From Campanula takesimana (lineage: Eukaryota; Streptophyta; Magnoliopsida; Asterales; Campanulaceae): 64,000 bases of DNA. Location of the stretch: contig JAOWBW010000181.1 of assembly GCA_026119855.1 (NCBI GenBank), positions 496,001 through 560,000 of the forward strand. Reading direction: 5' to 3'. Positions 1 through 11,483 of this stretch are shown one piece after another (position 1 is the first letter of the stretch; each line of letters begins with the position of its first letter). The translations under genes were made by a program, and so were the position numbers. The notes under the pieces were generated by a model that saw only the letters and a list, made by a program, of their open reading frames with translations, was not told the origin of the DNA and made no database searches.

Positions 1-1573
1 CCTCCCAGGCTTTCTACCTCAATTGGACCCATCAAGTCCATGTGCAAAAGCTGAAAACAATGTGTTGTCCCAATGTGTTGCTCCTGGTGTTGGGTAACAC
101 TGTGGGTAACACGAGTCTCCTTACTTTTAAGGCAGTCCCCACACATAATTTTGTTCTTCAGATTCAGATTGGGGACTCCTTTGACAGCCTCAAACTGAAA
201 AATTTTCTTCAAGTTTTCATAAGGGGCATGTCCCAACTTTTGATGCCACAAAATTGTGTCATCCATATTGACTAAATTGCATACTTGTTTATCAACAAGA
301 TAGCAATTGTCACTTGATCTAGTTCCTGACATTACACAAGTGTTAGTGTTATCAAAAACTTCACAAGTATTTTTATTAAATTTTACCTCCAAGTTGTCAT
401 CGCACAATTGGCCAATGCTAATTAAATTAGCAACCAATCCATCAACGTGCAAGACATTCTTTAAAGCAGGAAATCCGGAAACATCAAGTGTCCCTTTCCC
501 TATTATATTGCTCTTTCCTCCACCTCCATATTTCACCGTTTCTCCTTGGATAGATTCATAGTCTTTCAAGAATACTTTTGTTCCCGTCATATGATGTGAA
601 CAACCACTATCAAAGTACCATGAACCTGAAATGTTAGTCTTCAAATAGGCAAATACAACATTGCATTTATGATTAGTTTTTAAAAACCATACTTTCTTTT
701 TAGACTTTTTAATTTTCTGATCACCGGTGTTGTCTTGAGTGTTAGGTAACATTTGAGATAACACATGTGAACTTGAATTTTTCTTTTTGAGTGTAAAACA
801 ATCAAATTTACATTGTCCAGTTATGTGACAATATTCACACACACACACGGTTGATCAGAAATATCACTTGATGAATTACTTTTTACTTTTTCATGTTCTT
901 TTACAAAACATGTTTCATTATTTTCATTCATTATAGTAGAAGTGATTTTGTCAAGAGAGTCTTGGAACCCAATACCTGCTTTGAGTGACTTACTCAAGTC
1001 GAGTATTTCATCCAATTTTGAGAACGTCGTGTTGAACTTTTTGAAGGTAGTCTCGGCTAGCTTCAACTTGGGCTTGACTTTGACAAGTTCAACATCCAAC
1101 TTTGTGAATTGCACCGCCAACCGAGTCAAAGAGTCTTTTAGCTCATGATTTTCCTTGGTTAAGATCGCTACCATCTTGTTCTCTTCCTTCCATTCTTTGA
1201 ACAATGCCTTGTAGAGATCTTTTAATCCATCAATGAGCTCATCCTTGCTTAAATCCTCCTCATCTGGACTTCCTGCATCAACATTAATTGAACCATGAAA
1301 GCAAAAATCGTCAGAAAATTTAAAAGGATTATACCTGCTGGGTGTTGAGCTTGGTGTTATCGCACTCTGGGTAACACCATTGGCAACACTTTCTGAATCT
1401 GACTTTGAGTGCTCCAAAGCCATGGTCAACATGGCTGATTGATCACGTTCTTTAACGTTTTCTAGCTCTCTTTCCTCACTATTTCTAAGGGAAGTATGAT
1501 TCGAGCCAAGAAGAAGAGAAAGTCTCTCAAGATATGGATTAGCAAGATTCAAGGCCATGACAAACTGGATCAA
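1..1573 (-). pseudogene. copia A gag-protease-integrase fragment, frameshifted
   Basis: The first frame (1573 to 821) begins MALNLANPYLERLS after a non-initiating stretch and is rich in Lys, Glu and Leu (coiled-coil-like, around residues 105-200). The usual UBN2 gag domain is not visible, so this is a shortened gag. The frame ends in a CACACACACACAC run (836-848). The neighbouring frame then continues with a zinc knuckle, CEYCHITGQCKFDC, whose usual His is Gln. This second frame stays open to base 1. It contains the protease motif WYFDSGCSHHMTG (about 590-630), LWHQKLGHAPYENL of the integrase HHCC region, the CGDC pair and LLHMDLMGP with the first catalytic Asp. One slip in the CA repeat explains the frame change. 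Truncated at the window edge; not functional as read. Confidence 0.8.
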
Positions 1574-1610
1574 ATACTTAGTATGTCAAGTAACCAGCTC
1601 TGGTGCCAAT

Positions 1611-2562
1611 TGAAAATGTCAATGGCCTTGGGTAAGTGATATCAAAAGTGTTGTCACTGCAACGATATCACTTCTGGCAACACTTAACACACACGAACAG
1701 AAAACAATTTCTAAAAAGAGTTTGCAGCGGAAAATCAACACAAGAATTATTTTTCTCAAGATATATAAATTATATATCTTGAGGGATGCCTTAAAAGGCG
1801 AGACCTTCACTAAATAATATGAGATGAAGTACAAGGTCGAGAGTTCCCTAATGCTATTACAATGAAAGCTTTGTGGAACAACTAAGTCTAATACACAGAA
1901 TCCTAACCTAGCCAAGACACTTATAATACTCGATACAAGAATATAAATGTGTTTGGGAATTTATAAGGAACTAAGGAATGTGTAAAACTTTCTTGTGAGG
2001 AGAGTGTGTGTTCTTGCTTCAAGTGTTGTGTCTTCAATGCTTCATCTCCTTCACTATTTATAGGCTTCAAGAATACTTGGGAGTTACTCATAATGGCTTG
2101 GAGAGGTGGTAAAAACGTGGGTAGAGAGTGGAGTTAGTTGGCCGAGCCTTGGGGAGGATAATTCCCACATTTCCTAATTTGTAGGAACAAATTCTTTGTG
2201 CCCAAGTTTTGTGCTTCGCCTTTTTGTACTTCCTAGCTTCAGCGCCTTGTACTTTCTCCTCCATAACTCAGTCGTTGAATGGGTCAAATACCCATGTGAT
2301 TATTGTTGAGAATATCCCACATGTTTATGGATAAAATCCCATTTTATCCATAACTCCTCTTTAACATCCTTGCATTATTCTAGCATCTCAACCATAGTAT
2401 ATCTGAAAATTGGACCAACAATAAACACTAAACTTGCAACAATATTAGACATTAGTACAACAATTATTTATGAAGCAAATATCCAAATATAATCTCAGCA
2501 GTCCGTCGGGTATCACTGGGACAGTGTTGGCAGCACTTGTGGTATCACCACGTTCTGCACTT

Positions 2563-2565
<3 letters not shown>
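1611..2565 (-). repeat. LTR of copia element A
   Basis: On the plus strand the LTR runs from TGAAAATGTC to GCACTTACA, giving TG...CA ends, and directly abuts the primer-binding site. Length is about 955 bp. A minus-strand TATAAATA lies at 2055-2062, a plausible U3 promoter. The outer boundary is set by the TG/CA rule only, because the second LTR is outside the window. Confidence 0.65.
2055..2062 (-). promoter_or_regulatory. TATA box of copia A LTR
   Basis: The minus strand reads CCTATAAATAGTG here, roughly 440 bp before the inner LTR end. It is the best TATA match in the LTR. Assignment by motif only. Confidence 0.5.

Positions 2566-2641
<76 letters not shown>
2566..2641. repeat. (TA)n microsatellite
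   Basis: About 38 uninterrupted TA units follow immediately after the copia A LTR end. The next ~140 bases (2642-2780) are GC-rich with several imperfect copies of CTTAGGCGGGGCC and its complement CCTAGGCG, a dispersed plant repeat type that I cannot assign to a class. Confidence 0.95.
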
Positions 2642-2645
<4 letters not shown>

Positions 2646-2780
2646 GCGCCTAGCACTTAGGCGGGGCCGAGAATTCAGAAATAACTATAATATCTTAGAC
2701 GGGACCTAGGCGTTTCATGAACGCCTAACCCTTAGGCGGGGCCTAGGCTGTCTAGACGGGGGTCTTTTAGAACACTGATA

Positions 2781-3825
2781 TATAGTAGTATGCAGAAAAT
2801 ATCTTGTACCAGTGGTTAGGCAATTGTGCTAGTTACCTTTACTTGATCTAGGGCGGGATTGATTCTTGGCTATTGCTTTTTCAATGTTTATTTTAAATGC
2901 TTTCAGATAGAGTTACTCTTATGAAAAACTTGCGAGTGTGAAACAAGTTTTTCTGAGATTTTCACTTCTTTTCCCCCCACCCCCCCCCCCCTTTTTCTTT
3001 CTCCTCCAATATTTATTTTAAATATTTCAATTCTTGATTGGGCTATCTTTACGCAACATTTATTAGATTTTTTTTTTTAATGACACTGCAATATGTCTAT
3101 AATTTTTTTTTTACAATTATAAATAAAATTTTGCTACAATTTTTTTTATTTTATTTACTTTTATTAAAAAATTGTTATGCAGTTATCTCAATCCTAAAAA
3201 AGGAAACTTAAACCAATCCCAATTTAGCTTATTACTATTTAAAGTTAGAGTTTAATGCAGGTATTGTCGTTGAGCTAAAAAGATGAGGGTCCCACATATA
3301 TAGTTCGCTTTGGGCCTCAAATTTTACAGAATCGGCCTTGATACATGGTAATCAAACTTATTATGTCATTACTACATTTGTGATCTTTCAGTATAATATT
3401 TAATGAGTGGCAATAATTATTTTTCAAGAGTGTATATTGGCATGTATCATTTTATAGATCATGCTTAGTTTATTTGTACCTTTACTCAGATCGAACACAC
3501 AATTTTTTTATAGATCATGCGTCATATAGGGTAATTTGTTTTCAATATTTATATTATCTTAAGCAACAAGGAAAAAAAAAAAAATGGCCTCATATTAGAA
3601 GAAGAAAGCGTGGGCAATTGGATTGCATAATAGTTCTGTGCTAGTACTGGTTTAGTTATGATTTATCTTTTATAAATCAGATAATTTATGTTAGTAAGAG
3701 AGAGCGCTCAAAAAACAATTGTACTCTTAAAATTAAATTAATAGTTGATATCATGATTTATACACCTTAAAACACCGTAACCTAATTTTAGAAATAGGAG
3801 TAACATTTTCAAAGAATAAAGGAAA
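2781..3825. other. AT-rich intergenic stretch, no gene seen
   Basis: Poly-T and poly-A runs, a C10 run near 2980 and no reading frame with recognisable protein character on either strand. Confidence 0.6.
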
Positions 3826-4208
3826 GGAAAAATTCCTCAAGGGCCCCCAGTTCCAGATTTTATTACACATAAGGAGAGGCCGAGATCCAAATTCCCCTCA
3901 CACCCCTAGCCACCCCTGGCCTTCTTTGACAAGTCAAAATATAGTTACTAAATACCCAAAATAACCCCACCCCTCAAACAAAAACCTCCCCCTCCCCTCC
4001 CTCCACCCCATTATGCAACGGAAAAATTCCTCAAGGGCCCCCAGTTCCAGATTTTATTACACATAAGGAGAGTCCGAGATCCAAATTCTCACACCCCTAG
4101 CCACCCCTGGCCTTCTTTGACCAGTCAAATATAGTTACTAAATACCCAAAATAACCCCACCCCTCAAACAAAAACCTCCCCCTCCCCTCCCTCCACCCCA
4201 TTCTGCAA
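3826..4208. repeat. 194-bp direct tandem duplication
   Basis: The block beginning GGAAAAATTCCTCAAGGG at 3826 is repeated almost exactly at 4020, with a few substitutions and small deletions. The sequence has partial inverted similarity to 14640-14790 (GGGCCC, TAAGGAA, GAGATC, ATTCCTCA, ACACCCCT in the same order on the opposite strand). It may therefore be the terminal repeat of a Mutator-like element, with this end duplicated. No convincing target duplication was found. Confidence 0.8.
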
Positions 4209-4480
4209 CTCACGCTCTCTCTCTATCTCTCTCTAAAATACGCGCACACACACAATATTCGTTCTCTCTCTTTCTCCAAACACTCACCGGTCGTCATCCT
4301 CTCCGGCGACGGGACGACGGCGGTGATTGCTACTCCTCCAGATCCGCCTCTTTCTCCATCGCCAGAAAGAGTTATTCTCCGGCCATCTCTTTCCCCGCTC
4401 CGGCTATAAAACCCTAACGACGGCGAGTTCTCTCTCTAGTCTCTTCTACCTCCGACCGCTCACAGATCTCGACCTTCCCC
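4209..4480. other. CT-rich, 5'UTR-like sequence interrupted by copia B
   Basis: Contains CTCTCT tracts, Pro/Ser-coding-like GC-rich stretches (CTCCGGCGACGG) and GCTATAAAACCCTAAC, the look of a plant promoter/5' leader. It continues at 12986 after the retrotransposon. Rejoining across the single TCCCC target copy leaves a continuous CT-rich leader, so the locus existed before the insertion. No clear coding exon follows; it could be a gene leader captured by a Mutator-like element. Confidence 0.5.
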
Positions 4481-5312
4481 TGTTGGTAGTGGTTCCCTAG
4501 GCACGTTTAATAAACGTTGTAATTGTTATCATTTATTTCATATCAATAAAGAGATGTTTTGATTATTATTGTTGTTCATGTTTACTTATAATAATCTCCG
4601 TCCCTAGTACTTGTTAAGCACTAGTATAAAGGCTAAATGATCATGGGATGATCATGTTAGATTTATGGGTACTTGTTTGGAACAAGATACTGGACATGAC
4701 CCGCTGTATGAGATTTATGTCATGGTCTATGTCGAACATATATCTCGTATTAGTTATGCCATTTGAATCCTTAGACATGAAGTTATTATAGTCTTCCACT
4801 TGATGAACATTATGTTTGACATATTCAAACGCTACCTTTAACCGGGTAGTTATAAAGGGTATGATTGGCATAATCGGATTCACGCTCGGAAGAATAATAA
4901 GCTAAATGGATTTGTCCCTCCACGGAGAGTGTCAAGCTTGGGCCCCTCGAAGGAATGATGTTGATAAAATGTTCGGCCGGACTCAAATGGATTGATTGGA
5001 TCAATAGCATTTGAATTATCAATATATTCGGAATCGAGAAAGTATTGAACAAGACAAGTTGACTGTAAGACCATGACTTGTGTTCAATGACATCGTGGAC
5101 AAAAGGGTTGTGACATATTCTAAAGGAATGCGAACTTGTATCTAGTTACACTATTTGGGTAGGTATGACGGTTTGCTAGAACCTAATCATATCTTATGAG
5201 TTCATGTTTGAGCCCATTGCCAACTTAGTATAATCCTAGAGGGTCACACATAAATAGAACGAATCATAAAGGACTAAATGGGAATTATGGAAATATGTCG
5301 GGTTTTGGCTTT

Positions 5313-5495
5313 GGCACGACCGTGCGCCTTTAAACGGCACGACCGTGCCATAAATCCAAACCAAGGCAAAAGGCTCGGTCCGTTTGGCACGACCGTGCCA
5401 AACATAGGGGCACGACCGTGCCAATATTCGGGGAAGGTCTGGCAGGTTCGACCCATTTGGCACGACCGTGCCAAACAAAGGGGCACGACCGTGCC
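5313..5495. repeat. cluster of six GGCACGACCGTGCC palindromes
   Basis: Copies lie at 5313-5326, 5336-5349, 5386-5399, 5409-5422, 5459-5472 and 5482-5495. Each is a 4-bp arm GGCA, the core CGACCG and the arm TGCC; with the inner C-G pairs this is a 6-bp stem around a 2-nt centre. They come in three pairs 23 bp apart, separated by about 50 bp. The cluster ends about 85 bp before the LTR TATA box, in the U3 position where enhancers sit. Function unknown. Confidence 0.9.
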
Positions 5496-5581
5496 AGAAT
5501 TCCTGGCAGAATAAGGACTTGCCTTAATTAAGGTGACGGGATTTAGGAATCCTAGGTCATTAAGAGTTAATGACTAGGTCC

Positions 5582-5589
5582 TATAAAAG
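5582..5589 (+). promoter_or_regulatory. TATA box of copia B 5' LTR
   Basis: TATAAAAG in the context CCTATAAAAGCATC, a good plant core promoter. The same sequence recurs in the 3' LTR near 12563. Assignment by motif and position. Confidence 0.65.
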
Positions 5590-6004
5590 CATCTTTTCAC
5601 CAGCCATTAATCATGAAATTCCTAGTTCATTGAGACAATAATATTCTTGATTAAATCAAGAAATTCATAGTTCCATATAGTCAATATAATTGTGAAAACG
5701 TGTTTCACAATTTTGGTCCAGCAACCAAGATCAAAGAAGTTCCTTTGTATTCGTTCAAGGTGTGGATACCGCTAGAGGGTGAAGCTCATCATCTTCAAAA
5801 TTCGTGTTCTTACTTTCTCCTTGATCAAGCTTCAAGTTTCTCCACCAAAGACCAAGGAAGATTTAATAGCCATCAAGGGTTAGTTTTTTCTTTTATTCAT
5901 CTTGTTGTATTTGATTTAATCATATGAGCGGATCTATGGGCTTTGGGTTTCATCAAAATTTAAATGCTTTATTCCGCTGCGCATGTTACTACGAAACCCA
6001 ACAG

Positions 6005-6016
6005 TGGTATCAGAGC
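6005..6016 (+). other. primer-binding site of copia B
   Basis: TGGTATCAGAGC, complementary to the 3' end of initiator methionine tRNA, one base after the LTR end. It is the standard minus-strand DNA primer site of plant copia elements. Confidence 0.9.
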
Positions 6017-7521
6017 ATCGTTCATGTTGATTATTTCAATACTAAGATCATGTTGTGTGTATATAAATTGTTTATGTGCCTAGCATGATATGAATATTGG
6101 ATTACATGATGTTTATGTGATATATGATTTTATGTGGTTTATTGTTTTAGAAACTTTAATCGCACTATTCAATCGCAATAAAAATTATGGTAGATTTAAA
6201 ATTGTTTGGATTATCAATTTTTGATTGGATCAAAGTTTTGATATTCTAGGGATTCAAGAATAAATTGTTTATTCAAGGTTTTGTTGATCATGGTGATTGG
6301 ATCACCAAGAACACCAAATCCTTATTGAATCGGGAAAAACAATTTTGAGATAAATTTTGGAACTTTAAAATTTTGATTTTCGGAAGGGTTCGACCGAACC
6401 CATACCTTGACCCGGCCAGACCTTGGGTTTTGCGCGGAGGTAGGGCTTGGGTCTTGGGTGTGGATCTTGGGTTTAAATTTCCTATTTGTTTTAGTCTTGT
6501 GATTCTAAGATTGGTTCAAGGTTTGGATGGCTAATCTACGTTCATCGAGATTGTGTTTCCCAAACTTGATCGCAATCGAAGTTTCAAAGATAAAACGAAG
6601 TTAGAATTATGAAGAGTTCATAATTGCTAAAATTAAGAAACAAAGTTCTTGATTCAAAGATTGGAGATCCATGTGGAATTGTGAATGCAATTGGCCTACG
6701 TTCATCGAGACCATCTATTGCTTAGATTCGTCCACATGGACTACTTTCTTGGTTTCTTGAATTAGTGCGGAATTGTGGATGCCATATGGCTTAGTTTCGG
6801 CCGCACTTCTTGTTGTCTTGATTTGGAGATGATAACCAAAGTTCAAATAGTCTCATCCTCATAATTATAGAGAAACTAATGACACATAAATATTATGCTT
6901 GAATTAATGGAGATTAATTTAGTGGCTAAACTTGATGTGTAACATGTTTATATTATGTGCTCATAAATGTGTTATATGCTATATGTGATAAACCTTCAAA
7001 GAAAGTTTTAAGTCTTTTATTGCCATGCCATGATTAAAACACTTGTTAGTACATAAGTGACTTTAATGTAGATTCGCCCTAGCGAGATGCATTAAATTTA
7101 TTTATGTATGAGCAAGATAGATAATGTGGGCACGCCCTAGCGGGACACATTAACTATGCGTTTAAAATGGTTAGACTTAATTGGGCGTCAAAACAGTTTT
7201 GGGCCTAGGCAAAGATGAGGTTTAACATGCTTTTTGAAATTGGATTTCTTAAAGAATCTCATAAAAGGAACTAAGAGTCATATGAGATATGATTGACAAG
7301 AGTTGTCTACCTAATTAATTTGATTTTGTGTAATCCGCCTTAGCGGACTTGAAATTAAATTAAAGATGGATCTTAACCCATTTAAATTATATTATACATT
7401 GGATGTATAAGAAGGTTATGTAATTTAGTGGGAGTATTTTTTTTTTTGAAAATACATTGTTTATTTCTTTAATGAAAATTGGTACTTATTAAATTTTGGA
7501 AATTTTGCATATTTGTAGATA
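6017..7521 (+). other. long untranslated leader of copia B
   Basis: About 1.5 kb with no sizeable reading frame. It contains three short hairpin-like motifs of the type CGCC(C/T)TAGCG near 7075, 7133 and 7347, each followed by similar AT-rich text. CTACGTTCATCGAGA occurs twice (near 6536 and 6697). It may hold packaging or translation signals, which is inference. Confidence 0.6.
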
Positions 7522-10500
7522 ATGACTAATAACACTCAATCAATGTCGTTGCGATCGATCCTTGAGAAGGATAAGCTCGAAGAGAATGGTACTAACTTTA
7601 TGGATTGGATCCGTAGCATAAGAATCGTTCTTAGGCAAGAAGATAAGTTGTACATTCTCGATGGGCCTCTCCCTGCTGAACCACTGCCTACTGCCCCTAG
7701 GGCAGAAAGAGACACTCATAAGAAACATCGTAATGATTCTAGAGATGTGAGTTGTCTCATGCTTGCTGCTATGTGTTCAAAACTCCAACAAAGTTTGGAA
7801 CATTTGGAAGCCTATGAGATAGGCGTGGAGTTGAGAACCATGTTTCAAGAGCAAGCTAGGCAAGAGAGGTACAAGACCATTGTTGCATTCACCACTTGTA
7901 AAATGAATGAAGGGCAAAAAGTGAGTCCTCACTTTCTTAAAATGAAAGGTTATGTAGAGCACCTTGAGAAACTTGGCTATCCAATCCCATTGGAGCTAGC
8001 CACGAATCTCATTCTTAATTCATTGCCTAAAAGTTATAATCAGTTTGTGATGAATTATAACATGCATGGAATGGATAAGAATCTCTCTGAGTTGCATGGG
8101 ATGCTCAAAACTGCAGAGATGAAAATTGTGGAGAAAGGTTCTCCCGTGCTCTTAGTTCATGATGGGAAGAAGGCTAGTGCCAAAGGAAAGGGTAAGAAAG
8201 TTGTCAAACCCAAAATAAGCAAGGCAAAGGTTGGCAAGGCTTCTGAGGCAAAACCCGATTCACAAAAGGATTCAATTTGTTTCCATTGTCAAGAAATTGG
8301 TCATTGGAAACGTAATTGCAAGGCTTTCTTGGAAGAGCAAAAGAAGAAGAAGGGCAGCAAGGCTGCGTCGACTTCAGGTATCTATATGATAGATATTCTC
8401 CTTTCTACCAATGATTCTTGGGTATTGGATACCGGATGTGGTTCTCACATTTGTCTAAATGTGCAGGGACTAAAGAATAGGAACTGCTTAAAGAAGGTGA
8501 AGTAGATCTACGCGTCGGGAATGGAGCAAGAGTTGCTGCATTAGCCGTAGGGACTTATGAAGTCACTTTACCTTCCGGATTAATTCTTGTTTTGAACAAT
8601 TGTTATTATGTTCCGGATTTAAGCAGAAATATTATTTCAATTTCTTGTTTGGATAATGAAGGTTTTAAGTTTCTTATTGAGAATAAGAAATTTTATATTT
8701 ATTTAAATGATGTGCTTTATGGTATTGCTAATTCATTTAATGGCCTTTATATCTTGGATGTCAAGAATGAAAATAATGTCTATCATGTAAATAAGAAATC
8801 TAAGCCTAATGATGTAAATCATACTTATTTGTGGCATTGCCGTCTTGGTCATATTAATGAGAAGCGTATCTCAAAACTCCATGGGGACGGTCTCTTGGGT
8901 TCATGTGACCTTGGGTCATATGATACTTGTGAGTCATGTCTTCTTGAAAATTGACTAAGACACCTTTTACCAAGCTAGGTGAAAGGGCAAGTGACTTATT
9001 GGGGTTGATACATTCCGATGTATGCGGACCATTAAGTAGCAATGCTAGGGGAGGATTTCAATACTTCATAACCTTCACAGATGATTATAGTAGATTTGGG
9101 TATGTTTACCTAATGAAAAATAAGAGTGAAGCATTTGAGATATTTAGAATATTTCAAAATGAAGTAGAAAAACAACTTGGCAAAAGTATTAAGGCACTTC
9201 GATCAGATCGAGGTGGAGAATACTTAAGTCAAGAATTTGATGATCATCTAAAGAATTGTGGAATAGTTTCACAATTGACTCCACCCGGAACACCACAATG
9301 GAATGGTGTGTCCGAGAGGATGAATCGGACTTTGTTAGACATGGTTCGATCAATGATGAGTCAAGTTGATCTTCCAATATCCTTTTGGGGTTATGCTCTA
9401 GAAACCGCTGCTTTCACACTAAATCAAGTTCCAACTAAATCGGTTTCAAAGACACCATATGAGATGTGGAGTGGAAAGAAACCTAGTTTGTCTTTCATGA
9501 GGATTTGGGGTTGTAAAGTTTATGTCAAGAGACTTATCTCTGACAAACTAGCACACAAATCTGATAAATGTATTTTCGTGGGATATCCTAAGGAAACTAA
9601 AGGATATTACTTTTACAACCGAGAGGACAACAAAGTGTTTGTTGCCCGAACTGGTGTCTTTCTAGAGGAACAGTTTCTCTCCAAAGAAATCAGTGGGAGT
9701 AAAATAAATCTTGAAGAAATTCGAGACCCAGAAAATAACTTTGAACCAATAGTGGAACGGGAACAAGAACCACAAGGAGTTGTGGAACCTGTTCAAGATA
9801 CACAAGTAACTCGCAGATCTAGTAGGGTACGATCCGAACCCGAGAGATATGGATTTCTCGTAACGGATAGTAATGATGTGGAAATCATTGAGAATGATGA
9901 ACCTAGAACCTACCAAGAGGCGATGTCTTCTCCTGATTCGGACAAGTGGCTTGGAGCCATGGAATCCGAATTACAATCCATGCAAGATAATCAAGTTTGG
10001 AATTTGATTGATGCGCCCGAAGGTGTAAAAACCATAGGATGCAAATGGGTCTTCAAGAAGAAGACTGACATGGATGGGAAGGTGCATACTTACAAAGCTA
10101 GGCTTGTAGCGAAGGGTTATAGGCAAGTTCATGGTATTGACTATGATGAGACCTTTTCACCCGTAGCAATGATCAAATCTATAAGAATTCTGCTTGCCAT
10201 TGCCGCATATCATGACTATGAAATATGGCAAATGGATGTCAAAACCGCTTTCCTAAATGGAAAACTAGAAGAGGATGTGTATATGACACAACCAGAAGGT
10301 TTTGAGCAAAATTCTAAGGTATGCAAATTGCAGAGATCCATCTATGGATTGAAGCAAGCTTCTAGGAGTTGGAATCTCCGTTTTGATGAATCGGTCAAAG
10401 AGTTTGGTTTCATCAAGAGCGAAGATGAACCTTGTGTATACAAGAAGATTAGTGGGAGCATAGTGTTATTCCTTATCTTATATGTGGATGACATATTGCT

Positions 10501-11469
10501 CATTGGAAACGACATTCCTACACTTCAGTCTGTAAAGACTTGGTTAGGAAAGTGCTTCGCAATGAAAGATATGGGTGAAGCCGCATATGTGCTTGGCATC
10601 AAGATCTATAGAGATAGATCAAGAAGGCTACTTGGTTTAAGCCAAAGTACATACATTGACAAGGTCATTAGAAGATTCCATATGGAAAACTCTAAGAGAG
10701 GAACCTTGCCAGTGTTACATGGAGTTTCTCTAAGCAAGACTCAATGTCCTAAGACAAATGATGAGCGTGAGAAAATGAAAGATGTTCCATATGCTTCAGC
10801 AATTGGGTCCATCATGTATGCCATGATATGTACTAGGCCGGATGTATCTTATGCTTTAAGCATGACAACAGATACCAATCCGACCCTGGTGAAAATCACT
10901 GGGTGGCTGTAAAAGTGATTCTTAAGTACTTAAGAAGGACTAAAGAGTCGTTTTTGGTCTATGGAGGAATGGAAGATGATCTCGTTGTAAGTGCTTACAC
11001 GGATGCAAGCTTCAAACCGACAGAGATGATAGTCGATCGCAATCGGGTTTTGTGTTTATTAAATGGTGGAGCTGTAAGCTGGAAGAGTTCCAAGCAAAGT
11101 ACAACCGCTGATTCTACAACAGAAGCTGAGTATATTGCTGCATCGGATGCTTCAAAGGAAGCTGTTTGGATTAAGAAGTTCATAACTGAACTTGAAGTGG
11201 TTCCTAGTATTGCTAATCCAATAGACCTTTATTGCGATAATAATGGTGCTATTGCTCAAGCAAAGGAACCAAGAGCACATCAGAAATTCAAACACATACT
11301 TAGGCGTTTTCATATCATTCGAGAGATCGTTGATAGGGCAGACGTAAATATATGCAGAGTACCTACTGATGACAATGTTGCGGACCCACTAACAAAGGGA
11401 CTTCCACAAGCTAAACATGATGGTCATGTTAGGTCCATCGGTATTAGATACATGGGAGATTGGGCCTAG
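7522..11469 (+). pseudogene. copia B gag-pol polyprotein, frameshifted
   Basis: Gag starts at ATG 7522 and has a UBN2-type gag domain, a Lys-rich linker and the zinc knuckle CFHCQEIGHWKRNC (about residues 253-266). Protease follows as WVLDTGCGSHIC with the DTG catalytic triplet. A one-base frameshift near 8480 ends this frame at 8505. The next frame carries the integrase zinc region (HCRLGHINEKR ... CESC) and breaks at about 8948. The frame 8951-10912 holds the integrase core (HSDVCGP, TDDYSR, NGVSERMNRT) and reverse transcriptase with YVDDILLIGND. A further slip near 10870 precedes RNase H (10903-11469: YTDASF, SSKQSTTADSTTEAEY, DNNGAIAQAKEP). A short out-of-frame island near 11012-11055 shows a pair of compensating indels. 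All domains are recognisable, but at least four breaks interrupt them; several fall in short homopolymers, so assembly error remains possible. Confidence 0.9.
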
Positions 11470-11472
11470 GGC

Positions 11473-11483
11473 AAGTGGGAGAT
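11473..11483 (+). other. polypurine tract of copia B
   Basis: AAGTGGGAGAT immediately precedes the 3' LTR, the expected plus-strand priming site. Confidence 0.8.

Larger units (their letters stand above)
1..2565 (-). mobile_element. Ty1/copia element A, 5' part, cut by window edge
   Basis: The element reads on the minus strand. Going leftwards it has a 5' LTR (1611-2565), a primer-binding site (1597-1608, minus-strand TGGCACCAGAGC, a variant of the tRNA-iMet site), a gag remnant, protease, the GAG-pre-integrase zinc region and the first integrase residues at the window edge. Reverse transcriptase, RNase H and the 3' LTR lie outside, so no target duplication can be checked. The gene order PR-IN before RT is inferred from the copia family. 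The element abuts a TA microsatellite on its LTR side. Confidence 0.85.
4481..6003 (+). repeat. 5' LTR of copia B
   Basis: 1523 bp with TG/CA ends. It carries six copies of GGCACGACCGTGCC (the first with a terminal mismatch) between 5313 and 5495, and a TATA box at 5582-5589. Transcription is expected to start shortly downstream. Confidence 0.95.

Noticed and set aside
2642..2780. GC-rich CTAGGCG block as an RNA gene or SINE
   Set aside because: No A/B box, no poly-A tail and no clear boundaries; left as an unclassified repeat.
4641..4883. 80-residue minus-strand frame repeated at 11644-11886
   Set aside because: Lies in the two LTRs of copia B; duplicated because the LTRs are duplicated.
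5313..5495. Regularly spaced palindromes looking like a CRISPR array
   Set aside because: Spacers are short, repetitive and not unique, there are no cas genes, and the sequence lies in the LTR of a plant retrotransposon.
5236..5514. Overlapping frames on both strands through the LTR palindromes, giving repeated GTTVP- or HGRA-like peptides
   Set aside because: They are translations of the palindrome cluster inside an LTR, present in both LTRs and without start context; not genes.
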